A stretch of 14,792 nucleotides of DNA from Oscillospiraceae bacterium (lineage in GTDB: Bacteria; Bacillota; Clostridia; Oscillospirales; Oscillospiraceae): positions 1-14,792 of the forward strand of contig JAAZCZ010000014.1 of assembly GCA_012513005.1 (NCBI GenBank), written 5' to 3'. The notes beneath the pieces were generated by a model. The model did no database searches. It saw only the letters and a list, made by a program, of their open reading frames with translations, and had not been told where the DNA came from. Below, piece after piece: positions 1-7,125 of the stretch. Numbering within the stretch: the stretch's first letter is position 1; each line of letters begins with the position of its first letter. Both the position numbers and the translations under genes were made by a program.

Positions 1-128
1 TGGAATACTATGTTCAAAGACACGGCGACAGAGCAATATTTTCCTATTCTGTTATGACAGCCTGCCTAATCGGACTAAATTTAATTACATTAAACTTACA
101 GCGTAAGGTCAGACCGCAGGCAGAATAA
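1..128 (+). CDS. C-terminal end of a membrane protein (partial, 5' end outside window)
   Basis: The reading frame with codons starting at base 3 is open from the window edge to a TAA at 126-128 and gives 41 residues. It contains one likely membrane helix (from about AIFSYSV to LITLNL, some 22 uncharged residues) followed by a short basic and polar tail (QRKVRPQAE), as expected for the cytoplasmic end of a polytopic membrane protein. The other two + frames also stop in this stretch but read as non-protein-like sequence. The family cannot be identified from so little sequence. The gene is convergent with the LRR lipoprotein gene and is followed by a strong hairpin at 145-185. Confidence 0.5.
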   Translation, partial: EYYVQRHGDRAIFSYSVMTACLIGLNLITLNLQRKVRPQAE

Positions 129-144
129 TTTTATATTATACAAT

Positions 145-185
145 AATACCCCTCGAGACGGAGAATGTCCGAATCGGGGGGTATT
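145..185. terminator. Strong hairpin between convergent genes, possible bidirectional transcription stop
   Basis: Bases 145-156 pair with 174-185 over 12 base pairs, including a C-rich/G-rich core and one G-T pair. A second 4-bp stem (159-162 with 168-171) sits on top across a small internal loop. The element lies 17 bases after the stop of the + strand gene and 28 bases beyond the stop of the minus strand LRR gene. Neither side has a clear run of T after the stem, so it is not a textbook intrinsic terminator. It may stop transcription weakly in both directions or protect mRNA 3' ends. Confidence 0.5.
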
Positions 186-212
186 AACATTGCTAATTAA
201 AGCAATTAAATA

Positions 213-1562
213 TTAATTCTTAGGAGAGGGTGCAGGGTAGTATTTTTCATCGAGCCAATAATAGCTGTATTGCTCTTTACTATACTGGAACTGCTCACGC
301 AGAAGGTCATAGCGCGGATGGTTTCTCCAGCCCATATCGGTAGGTCCCGGAGTAATTGTATTTATAATGCAGTCCGGAAAAAGCTCTTTTATCTTTTCAA
401 CCTGCTCTGCCGGGATAGGAGTATCTTTGCCAATCCAAAGCCTCTCAAGGCCATTTAAGCCGTAAAGCGGGGAAATGTCCGTAAGCCCGGGCATATAGCA
501 AATGTTTAAATGCTTAAGGTCCTTTAGATTTGCCAAGGCGGAAATATCGGTTGTTCTAGATTTGAAAATTTCAAGATATTCAATCTTGGTGCATTTGCCC
601 AAGGGAGTAGCGTCTGTCCAGGGATTTAATCCAATAATTACAACTTCAAGATTCGGCATATACTCAACGAAAGAAATGTCATCAATCATATTGTGACCAA
701 TGTCAAGATAAACTAAATCAGTGCAGTATTTTAACGAGCCTAAATCCTCCGTCTTTAGCACTCCGCTCGGATGAAATGATGCCAAAATCTTCTTAACATC
801 GGTTCTGACGCTATAAGGGTTTCCAAACCAAACACGCCATACAACCTTGACATTGGGAAAAGCATCTCTTATTTCTGCCATTTTTTCATCAGAAACCTTG
901 CAGCTGTCCATGTCAAGAAACTTGCAGTTCGGCATACATGAAAGCAGTTTTTTAACCGCTTCTCCGTCATCGGTGACTTCAATATGATTAATGTCTACCT
1001 GCTCGTCAGAAAGCTTCAAAGCCTTGCCGTATATGCTAAGAGAGTAGTCAAAGGTGATTTGGGGATAGGCCTTGCAAAGCTTTGAAATTTCGTCTATTCC
1101 CGCGCTACCCTCAACATCAATACCCGAGCCTAAGTCTAGCGTTTTGAGCTTAGGTAAATATGCTAAGACCTCAATTAGCGCATCAGCATCTGCAGCTTTT
1201 ATAGATGAAAAAGATAAGTCTGATAATTCAGAGGAGACTTCAGTGCCGTCGGGCAATTTAACACTGTAAACAACATTAATATCCGGGTTTGACTTTATTA
1301 ATTCAAGGATTTCTTTGTAGCAAGTACTGCCCGTTAAATCCAGATTTTTAAGATTTTTAAACTCAGAGAGCTTAGATATTTCGTCTGCCTCGATAACTAA
1401 TTTTAGTTCTTCTAAATTGCTGTCAAACGCTCCTGCTTTAAACTCAATTTCAGAAGAAGATGTTAAAACACCGGGTTTTTCGCCGTTGTTACATGCAGAA
1501 AGCAGCATTGCAATGATAGTAAAAACTAGAATGACAGATAATAGGTTAAACTTCTTCAACAT
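213..1562 (-). CDS. Leucine-rich-repeat lipoprotein
   Basis: Protein of 449 aa, probably lipid-anchored on the outer face of the cell membrane. Residues 1-24 form a lipoprotein signal peptide: basic MLKK, a hydrophobic core, then the lipobox LSAC with the lipidated Cys at 24. The N-terminal half holds three related modules (about 72-118, 140-190 and 214-258), each an LDL-type strand, a helix ending in a Pro, and a V-x-Y/W-x-V strand pair. A fourth copy starts near 372. Between 280 and 380 are more canonical leucine-rich repeats of internalin/SDS22 style (LVYLDIGHN, IEYLEI, LKHLNI, LERLWI, with DIS turns). The tail is rich in Tyr and Trp. The ATG has a GAGG Shine-Dalgarno sequence 7 bases upstream, inside the PAP2 gene, whose frame it overlaps by 17 bases, so the two are probably translationally coupled. 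LRR proteins bind other proteins or glycans. The ligand here is unknown. Confidence 0.9.
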   Translation of the reverse strand: MLKKFNLLSVILVFTIIAMLLSACNNGEKPGVLTSSSEIEFKAGAFDSNLEELKLVIEADEISKLSEFKNLKNLDLTGSTCYKEILELIKSNPDINVVYSVKLPDGTEVSSELSDLSFSSIKAADADALIEVLAYLPKLKTLDLGSGIDVEGSAGIDEISKLCKAYPQITFDYSLSIYGKALKLSDEQVDINHIEVTDDGEAVKKLLSCMPNCKFLDMDSCKVSDEKMAEIRDAFPNVKVVWRVWFGNPYSVRTDVKKILASFHPSGVLKTEDLGSLKYCTDLVYLDIGHNMIDDISFVEYMPNLEVVIIGLNPWTDATPLGKCTKIEYLEIFKSRTTDISALANLKDLKHLNICYMPGLTDISPLYGLNGLERLWIGKDTPIPAEQVEKIKELFPDCIINTITPGPTDMGWRNHPRYDLLREQFQYSKEQYSYYWLDEKYYPAPSPKN

Positions 1563-2100
1563 GATTATGCCTCATTTCATATTGGGCAATAAGCTTCTTT
1601 GATATAAGAACACCGAGATAACCGCATATAAAGCCAACGATTATTCCGCCTAAAATATCTGTGGGGAAATGTACATAAAGGTAAAGCCTGGAAAATGCAA
1701 TCACAGCCGCTAAAATCATAGCAGGAATCCACAGCTTAGATTTAGAATACAATAGCGAGCTTGCTGCTGCAAATGATGCTGCTGTATGCCCGGAAGGAAA
1801 GGAAAAGTCCGAAGGAGTTTTTATTAATAGCTGCACTGCTGTGTTTAGCTCATATGGTCTTGTTCGTGCAACTAAAGGCTTTAATATACCGTTACAAAGA
1901 ATAACATCAAGTATTAAAGCGAGCATCATTGCAATACCCAAGGGTCTCGTTTTTTTGATAATAACAAGAGCTAGTGAGAATAATATCCAAAAAATACCTG
2001 CGTTTCCAAGCAGAGTTATTATGGGAAAAACAGTGTCAAGAAAACCTGATTTAAAAATATTCTGTATTCCGTCTAATACTGTGATTTCGGCAAGTGACAT
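1546..2100 (-). CDS. PAP2-family membrane phosphatase
   Basis: Protein of 184 aa with the full three-part PAP2 signature: K74-x6-R81-P82, the PSGH block at 102-105 and S137-R138-x5-H144-x3-D148. His105 and His144 are the expected nucleophile and proton-relay residues. Four to five hydrophobic segments (around 26-48, 54-72, 104-117, 124-142 and 146-168) make it an integral membrane enzyme with its active site probably facing outward. Family members dephosphorylate lipid phosphates such as undecaprenyl diphosphate, phosphatidylglycerol phosphate or phosphatidic acid. The sequence alone does not choose among these. The start is supported by GGAGGA seven bases upstream and by a near-consensus promoter at 2161-2189. 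It is the first gene of a two-gene unit with the LRR lipoprotein. Confidence 0.9.
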   Translation of the reverse strand: MSLAEITVLDGIQNIFKSGFLDTVFPIITLLGNAGIFWILFSLALVIIKKTRPLGIAMMLALILDVILCNGILKPLVARTRPYELNTAVQLLIKTPSDFSFPSGHTAASFAAASSLLYSKSKLWIPAMILAAVIAFSRLYLYVHFPTDILGGIIVGFICGYLGVLISKKLIAQYEMRHNHVEEV

Positions 2101-2160
2101 AGAAAATCCTCCGGCAATTTATTTTATATATCCTTATAATGGTATACTTTGATGGATACA

Positions 2161-2189
2161 ATTATAGCTATATATCAATAAAAGGTCAA
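2161..2189 (-). promoter_or_regulatory. Sigma-A-type promoter for PAP2-LRR operon
   Basis: On the minus strand TTGACC (2184-2189) and TATAAT (2161-2166) are separated by exactly 17 bases, giving 5/6 and 6/6 consensus matches. Transcription would start near 2154, leaving a leader of about 50 bases with the GGAGGA site before the PAP2 ATG. The -35 box lies only 11 bases from the hairpin that ends the preceding operon. Confidence 0.8.
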
Positions 2190-2195
2190 CAAATT

Positions 2196-2229
2196 CAAAA
2201 ATATGGCCTGAGAAATGCTCAGACCATAT
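2196..2229 (-). terminator. Intrinsic terminator of the MBOAT-DHHW-ybaK operon
   Basis: Bases 2218-2229 pair with 2201-2212 over 12 base pairs with a 5-base loop (2213-2217). Read on the minus strand the stem is followed by a short T run (2197-2201). It begins 14 bases after the ybaK stop codon. Confidence 0.85.
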
Positions 2230-2243
2230 ATATATTATTTCTA

Positions 2244-2708
2244 TTATTTGCAGACGCTGACCCACTTTTTAGCGGAAGATAACTTATAAAGCTCATCAAG
2301 GTTAAGCTCAATTGCGCTGCTTGCACTACCTACAGCAGGAAACACGGTCATAAATCGTTTAAGGCTGTCATCCAAAAAAACATCAACACCGGGCTTAATT
2401 CCAAATGGGCAAACTCCACCTGGCGGATGCCCTACAAGCTCAGTAAGTTCATCGGAAGTAAGCATTTTAGCCTTATAACCAAACTCACTTTTAAAGCTCT
2501 TATTATCAACGCGCGAATCTCCCGCCGCCAAAACTAAAATAGCAGCACCCTCAGGTGTCTTAAAAGACAGAGTTTTCGCTATGCGCGCGCCTTCAACTCC
2601 AAGAGCTTCTGCCGCTAATTCGACAGTTGCAGTAGAGCATTCAAATTCAATAACACGGTCTTCCATTCCGAGATCACGAAAATACTTGCGTCCGTTTTCA
2701 ATAGACAT
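2244..2708 (-). CDS. ybaK: YbaK/EbsC-family aminoacyl-tRNA deacylase
   Basis: Protein of 154 aa covering a complete single-domain YbaK fold. Characteristic features are the conserved Lys45 in AKTLSF and the glycine-rich block GHPPGGVCPFG (93-103), which lines the active site. Members are cytoplasmic trans-editing enzymes that hydrolyse mischarged tRNAs, typically Cys-tRNA(Pro) for YbaK or Ala-tRNA(Pro) for relatives. Which substrate applies here cannot be told by eye. The ATG lies 14 bases after the DHHW gene, with AGGAA about 11 bases upstream, a slightly long spacing. It is the last gene of the operon before the terminator at 2196-2229. Its place in a cell-surface acylation operon looks incidental. 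Confidence 0.9.
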   Translation of the reverse strand: MSIENGRKYFRDLGMEDRVIEFECSTATVELAAEALGVEGARIAKTLSFKTPEGAAILVLAAGDSRVDNKSFKSEFGYKAKMLTSDELTELVGHPPGGVCPFGIKPGVDVFLDDSLKRFMTVFPAVGSASSAIELNLDELYKLSSAKKWVSVCK

Positions 2709-2722
2709 TTAATAATCAGTTC

Positions 2723-4165
2723 CTATCTGCATATTGATTCAATAAGGTCCATTGCACCTTTTCCCTGTGCCATTGCAAGGCTTTCCATAAGTATAACGTG
2801 TGACACATCATACTTTTTAACAAGCTCACTCAAGCTCATTTCCTTATACTTTCTGTAGTCTATGACATATATGTTCTTGTAATGCTGAGTTAAATACGGC
2901 ACAACAGGATTTCCGAATGAGTCTTTAATTACAACACAGTTTGGGGCAGTAGTGAGGTCCTTATTTTCTATGTGAATAAAAGGATGATCTCCGGCAATAA
3001 AAGACAAATATTTATTGTGAACACCTCTGTCTTTCATGTTCTGTATTATTCCGGCTTCGTAGGTGTTATTATAATGGTCTGTAACCGTCATTTTTATATT
3101 GCCCGGGGGCTTATATGACATAACATTATCAGCACGAAGCTTATGCTTGCTGGGGCTTGTACTGTAAAATGAACCCAAAAACTCCCCTTGATCTAATGGA
3201 GTAAACTCAGCTAAAGGTACAGCCTTAAATCCGGCTACAGAGCAGAACTTAGTGTAGCCGTAATAAGCCCCGAGTGCAGACCAATGGTGGTCAGTTCGGA
3301 AGTAAAGGTACTCCGTATTATGGGCAATAAGAGTATTGAACATATTTACTTTGCCGACATTATCATTAACTTTTGAAAAGATATAGCTGATTGTCTTTCC
3401 TTGGTCTGATGAGTTAACCGTTTTCATAAAATCAGAAGACAGCACAATCCCGATTCCTGTGGGGGCCAGAAAATCAAATAGCTTTGCATTGTGACCTGCA
3501 AGCATATCTGAACATCTGTTTACTATGTCGGCATGTCTGTCACATGCGTCTTTAATAAAACCAAAGTAAGCATATGCCGAGTCGCCGATTTGTATCACAT
3601 TGCCAAAGGCTATTTTTGCTTCAGCGTTTCCGTCAAAGCCCTCCCAGCGCTTAACATTTTCATCAGGCGCCTTGGTTGGAGCGGGTGTCTGCGTAGGCTC
3701 GGCGGATGACCCGGGCTCCGGCGTTTTTGCTGCTGAGCCACTTCCTGATCCATCCGGGTTAGGGGCTACAGACCCATCATCTTTTCCGACAAACTCAGGT
3801 ATTTCATCAGCATTTCCGACAGCTCCTTTTACAGCAACATCAGAATTGCCGTAAAACCGTTTGACAAAATCAGAAGAAGCTATCCAAGCATCCCTGCCGG
3901 GGAAAGTATCGGAAAACCAAAGATTTACAGACCCGAAAAATTCACCCGAAAGCAATGTTGTGACAGAAAATTTTGGGAATTTAGTTAGTTCTCTTTTTTC
4001 TTTTGGAGAATCCTTTGGCCTAAGCGGTATAATTAAAGACACAGCAAAAAGCATAAACAATACTACAAAAAAAGGTATAGCAACTCTTCTTCTGCGCTTG
4101 TTTATTCTTCTTTCGTTATCGGGGCGATACTTAGGTCTTCTACGCTCTCTGAATTCTCTATCCAT
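2723..4165 (-). CDS. DHHW-family (AlgJ/AlgX-like) membrane-anchored partner of an O-acyltransferase
   Basis: Protein of 480 aa counted from the ATG at 4163-4165. That start has GAGG seven bases upstream. A TTG two codons earlier would leave only one base between the Shine-Dalgarno core and the start, so I prefer the ATG. The N-terminus is a very basic cytoplasmic tail (about residues 1-28, many Arg/Lys), followed by one membrane helix (29-48). A conserved stalk follows (FSDTFPGRDAW), then a Pro/Ala/Ser/Thr linker (about 129-170) and an SGNH-hydrolase-like domain with the family motif DHHW (292-295) and a KDSFGN serine block (Ser416). AlgJ/AlgX-type proteins move or receive acetyl groups outside the membrane together with an MBOAT protein, and the MBOAT gene lies directly upstream (29-base gap). 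The acceptor glycan is unknown. Confidence 0.88.
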   Translation of the reverse strand: MDREFRERRRPKYRPDNERRINKRRRRVAIPFFVVLFMLFAVSLIIPLRPKDSPKEKRELTKFPKFSVTTLLSGEFFGSVNLWFSDTFPGRDAWIASSDFVKRFYGNSDVAVKGAVGNADEIPEFVGKDDGSVAPNPDGSGSGSAAKTPEPGSSAEPTQTPAPTKAPDENVKRWEGFDGNAEAKIAFGNVIQIGDSAYAYFGFIKDACDRHADIVNRCSDMLAGHNAKLFDFLAPTGIGIVLSSDFMKTVNSSDQGKTISYIFSKVNDNVGKVNMFNTLIAHNTEYLYFRTDHHWSALGAYYGYTKFCSVAGFKAVPLAEFTPLDQGEFLGSFYSTSPSKHKLRADNVMSYKPPGNIKMTVTDHYNNTYEAGIIQNMKDRGVHNKYLSFIAGDHPFIHIENKDLTTAPNCVVIKDSFGNPVVPYLTQHYKNIYVIDYRKYKEMSLSELVKKYDVSHVILMESLAMAQGKGAMDLIESICR

Positions 4166-4194
4166 TAACAAACCTCAAAACAATCGGGATAATA

Positions 4195-5643
4195 CTAAAA
4201 CTTAAAATAAATAAAGGGATTATAGCTGTCTCCCACAAGAAAAGCGGTACTGAGCAAAAGGAGTATTATCGGGATAACAGCATATCGGATTAGCTCGCGA
4301 CCTGTACCCGGTCGCATTTTTTTGTACAAACTGTTACCGACATTTCTAACAAGGGGAGTGCAGGCAATTATCGCTGCAAGTATTAAAAACATATTATTTT
4401 TTAAAAGTGAAACAGTAAACAGATTAGAAAAGCCGTTTCCGTTAACACCAAACATGCTCTTTAAAGCTATAAAGTATAAGTTAATATCTGAATAATAGAA
4501 TAGTAAAAATCCAAAGTAAACAGCAAACAGTGTGTAAAAATGAGGTATTATTTTTGACTTATCAAGGGTCTTGGCTAAAAACTGCTTTTCGATAGCAAGC
4601 AGTATAAAATAATATATTCCCCACAAAACATAGTTCCAGTTAGCACCGTGCCAAAGCCCGGTAAGAGCCCAAACTACAAAAAGATTAAACATATTTCTAA
4701 GCGGAGAGCAGCGGCTGCCGCCTAAGGGTATAAACACATAGTCACGGAAAAATGTTCCTAAAGAAATGTGCCAGCGTCTCCAAAACTCAGCAATAGATTT
4801 AGAACCATAGGGATACTTAAAGTTTTCGTTGTAATGTAAGCCAAGCATCCAGCCAAGGCCGATTGCCATGTCTGAATATGCTGAAAAATCCAAGTATATC
4901 TGCAGCGTAAAAGCTAATAATCCTACCCATATTCCCAAAACAGGCACGGCTGAAATAAAGCTTGCATTTTGCGCAAAAAGCGCAGAGTCGTTTATCTTTG
5001 ACGGAGCTAAGAGCAGAGTCTCAGCTAAAAGCCCGCATGAGTTTGCAAGTATACTTTTTTTTGCAAGACCAATCGTAAAACGAGAAATACCGGGCAGCAG
5101 AGACTTTGCATTATCTCTGTAAACAAAAAGTTCTCTGGCTATGGTTTTATATCTGACAATAGGACCCGCTATACACTGGTGAAACAGTGAAGCATACAAA
5201 AGTACATCAAAAGGATTATCAAGTGCCTCGGCATCGAACCTATAAACATCTATAACATAGGTAAGCAGCTGAAATGTATAGAAAGAAATGCCTATAGGCA
5301 GCGCAATATTGCGAATAAATTCAGGAGCTTCCCCGAAAATTCCCACGAACATAGAGGCATACTTGAAAAATGCGATAAGCCCGATGTTTATAGCAGTAGC
5401 TGCAGCTACCCAGCGCTTTGCCTGCTTTTCTGTTTTTGACATATCGATTTTAAGTGCACAGAACCAGCTGAAAAAAGACATAAACACAAGGAGGAGAACA
5501 TATTTTGGCTCTCCCCATGCATAAAATATTAATGATGATACAAGTAAAACATTGTTTTTTGCCTTCCTGCTCTTACATAGGTAATAAAAAAGCAGCGAAA
5601 GAGGCAAAAATGCATACAAAAAAAAGAGGCTCGAAAAAACCAT
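4195..5643 (-). CDS. MBOAT-family membrane O-acyltransferase (AlgI-like)
   Basis: Polytopic membrane protein of 482 aa, the usual length for AlgI/PatA-type MBOAT enzymes, with about ten hydrophobic segments. The diagnostic regions are present: NENFKYPYGSKSIAEFWRRW followed by His292, and TGLWHGANW with the invariant catalytic His332 inside a hydrophobic segment. These enzymes carry an acyl group, usually acetyl from acetyl-CoA, across the membrane for O-acylation of exopolysaccharide, peptidoglycan or teichoic acid. The ATG follows an AGGTG Shine-Dalgarno six bases away. It is the first gene of a three-gene operon with the DHHW partner and ybaK, and is transcribed divergently from the condensation-fold acyltransferase at 5809. 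No alginate genes are nearby, so the acceptor is inferred only as a surface glycan. Confidence 0.93.
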   Translation of the reverse strand: MVFSSLFFLYAFLPLSLLFYYLCKSRKAKNNVLLVSSLIFYAWGEPKYVLLLVFMSFFSWFCALKIDMSKTEKQAKRWVAAATAINIGLIAFFKYASMFVGIFGEAPEFIRNIALPIGISFYTFQLLTYVIDVYRFDAEALDNPFDVLLYASLFHQCIAGPIVRYKTIARELFVYRDNAKSLLPGISRFTIGLAKKSILANSCGLLAETLLLAPSKINDSALFAQNASFISAVPVLGIWVGLLAFTLQIYLDFSAYSDMAIGLGWMLGLHYNENFKYPYGSKSIAEFWRRWHISLGTFFRDYVFIPLGGSRCSPLRNMFNLFVVWALTGLWHGANWNYVLWGIYYFILLAIEKQFLAKTLDKSKIIPHFYTLFAVYFGFLLFYYSDINLYFIALKSMFGVNGNGFSNLFTVSLLKNNMFLILAAIIACTPLVRNVGNSLYKKMRPGTGRELIRYAVIPIILLLLSTAFLVGDSYNPFIYFKF

Positions 5644-5671
5644 ACATACACCTACAAATCAAATCTTATCA

Positions 5672-5700
5672 AGTATATATTATAGACAGGGTGAATTCAA
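5672..5700 (-). promoter_or_regulatory. Promoter of the MBOAT operon (leftward)
   Basis: On the minus strand TTGAAT (5695-5700) and TATACT (5672-5677) are 17 bases apart, matching consensus at 4/6 and 5/6. The start point would be near 5665, giving a leader of about 22 bases that just holds the AGGTG ribosome-binding site. A TATAAT at 5679-5684 overlaps the spacer but has no -35 box at a suitable distance. Confidence 0.6.
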
Positions 5701-5757
5701 GTGAGAGAGCTAAAAAATAATAATAAATTAACAATTTTTTATCTGCAAATATTTAAT

Positions 5758-5786
5758 TTGATAAGGACCGCTTATAATGGTAAAAT
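5758..5786 (+). promoter_or_regulatory. Promoter of the acyltransferase/zinc-ribbon operon (rightward)
   Basis: TTGATA (5758-5763) and TAAAAT (5781-5786) are separated by 17 bases, matching consensus at 5/6 and 5/6. TGG directly before the -10 box fits an extended -10. Transcription would start near 5793, leaving a leader of about 16 bases with GAGGTG five bases before the ATG at 5809. The AT-rich tract between this and the leftward promoter could act as an UP-type element or hold a shared regulator site, but no clear operator palindrome is visible. Confidence 0.65.
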
Positions 5787-5808
5787 ATCCTTTGACTGAG
5801 GTGAACTG

Positions 5809-7125
5809 ATGGAAAAAAATGTTTTTAATTGGAAAAAAATGGATAATGCAAGCATGATGTATTCTTCGCTTCAGAGGGAAGAGTACTCAGCAATATATAG
5901 ATATTCAGTAATGCTTAAAAAACCTGTTGATCCTGAGGCTTTGCAGCGGGCAATAGACAAGGCAAAACCCAGATTTCCGGGATTTTTTGTCCAAATCAGA
6001 AGAGGATTTTTTTGGTATTACTTTGAAAAAAACAATGCCCCGGGTCCTTTTGTAAAAAAAGATGTGGCAGAGCCGTGCAGACCGCTCAGATTCAATGAGG
6101 ATAACGGCTGGCTTGTCAGGTTTTTTTATTACGGATGCAGACTTTCTGTGGAGATATTCCACGCACTTGCAGACGGAGCAGGAACGCACGTGTTTTTTAA
6201 GTCTATTATAGCTCAATACCTCAGGGAACTGGGAATAAGTGTGCCGTATGAAAGCGAAATTTTGAACATGGATGATATGCCAAGCCCTGAGGAGTGGGAA
6301 GATGCATACACAAGGCATCTCGGCAAAGTTTCAAAATCTCAGCCACTAATTAAACACGCCTATCAAAATATAGGTACATCAGAGCCTTTCTACACATTCA
6401 ATGTTACTATGGGGTTTATTCCTGTTGATAAGTTAAAGCAAAGAGCAAAAGAGAGAAAGGTTTCAGTTTCAGAGTATGTAGGCGCTGTTTTAATGTATGT
6501 GCTAATGAAAAAGCAGAAAAGCGAAAAGCCAATAAAAGAAAGACCTATTGCCTTGGCAGTGCCTGTTAATTTAAGAGCGCTATTTCCGTCTAAGACATTG
6601 AGAAACTTTATTCTGGTAATACAGCCGCACATAGACCCGTCTTTAGGTGACTATAGTTTTGATGAAATTGCTGAGCTTACTCACCATTATCTGAGAACAC
6701 ACACAAACAGGCATGAGATTAGAGCCAGGTTCACAAGAAATGTTAAGCTTCAAAACAACAGAGCATTAATGCTCATACCAAGAGTAATAAAAAACACCAT
6801 AATGCATATAAGCTACTATAAAACAGGCGTAAAGCCATTTTCGGCAACCATGACAAATCCCGGTGTTTTTATATTGCCTCGCGAAATGAAAGAGCATATA
6901 AGTCATTTTGAGGTAATTCAAGGCCAAAATGTTGTCCCACGCACGACACTTAGCATGCTCAGCTATGAAAACACTATGGAAATAACATTTTCAGGTACAC
7001 AGGTTGAAACAGACATTGAAAGAGAGCTTTTTAGATTCTTAGTAAGAGACGGAGTACCTGTGAAAATTGAGAGTAACAGAGACAGATCAAAAATTGAGTA
7101 TATAGATTTTGGAGGTGAAGAATAA
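5809..7125 (+). CDS. Condensation-fold (BAHD/AATase-like) acyltransferase
   Basis: Protein of 438 aa without signal peptide or clear membrane helix. The fold class is suggested by the HxxxDG catalytic motif, seen here as HALADG (His118, Asp122, Gly123), in the context VEIFHALADGAG. This is typical of chloramphenicol-acetyltransferase-like, condensation-domain and alcohol O-acetyltransferase families. The total length matches a single two-lobed domain. Such enzymes transfer acyl groups from CoA or carrier proteins to an alcohol or amine. The substrate cannot be read from the sequence. No carrier-protein or polyketide/peptide-synthetase gene is nearby, which argues against a classical non-ribosomal role. 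GAGGTG lies five bases before the ATG. The stop codon overlaps the next start by one base (TAATG), so it is coupled to the zinc-ribbon membrane protein. Confidence 0.8.
   Translation: MEKNVFNWKKMDNASMMYSSLQREEYSAIYRYSVMLKKPVDPEALQRAIDKAKPRFPGFFVQIRRGFFWYYFEKNNAPGPFVKKDVAEPCRPLRFNEDNGWLVRFFYYGCRLSVEIFHALADGAGTHVFFKSIIAQYLRELGISVPYESEILNMDDMPSPEEWEDAYTRHLGKVSKSQPLIKHAYQNIGTSEPFYTFNVTMGFIPVDKLKQRAKERKVSVSEYVGAVLMYVLMKKQKSEKPIKERPIALAVPVNLRALFPSKTLRNFILVIQPHIDPSLGDYSFDEIAELTHHYLRTHTNRHEIRARFTRNVKLQNNRALMLIPRVIKNTIMHISYYKTGVKPFSATMTNPGVFILPREMKEHISHFEVIQGQNVVPRTTLSMLSYENTMEITFSGTQVETDIERELFRFLVRDGVPVKIESNRDRSKIEYIDFGGEE

Noticed and set aside
189..206. Small hairpin (6-bp stem, AT-rich) next to the LRR gene stop
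   Set aside because: The stem is weak and has no T run, so it is unlikely to act alone.
4166..4171. TTG start for the DHHW gene at 4171
   Set aside because: Only one base separates it from the GAGG core. The ATG at 4165 has a seven-base spacing.
5679..5684. TATAAT on the minus strand as the -10 of the MBOAT promoter
   Set aside because: No -35-like hexamer is found 16-18 bases upstream. The TTGAAT/TATACT pair at 17 bases fits better.
5773..5778. TATAAT on the + strand as the -10 of the acyltransferase promoter
   Set aside because: No -35 box lies at the right distance, while TTGATA and TAAAAT nearby are exactly 17 bases apart with an extended -10.
5905..6318. 137-codon open frame on the minus strand inside the condensation-fold gene
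   Set aside because: It is antisense to the HxxxDG motif region, rich in Cys/Ser/Lys runs typical of shadow frames, and has no plausible promoter.
5809..7125. Condensation-fold protein as part of a non-ribosomal peptide cluster
   Set aside because: There is no adenylation domain, carrier protein or thioesterase anywhere in the window.
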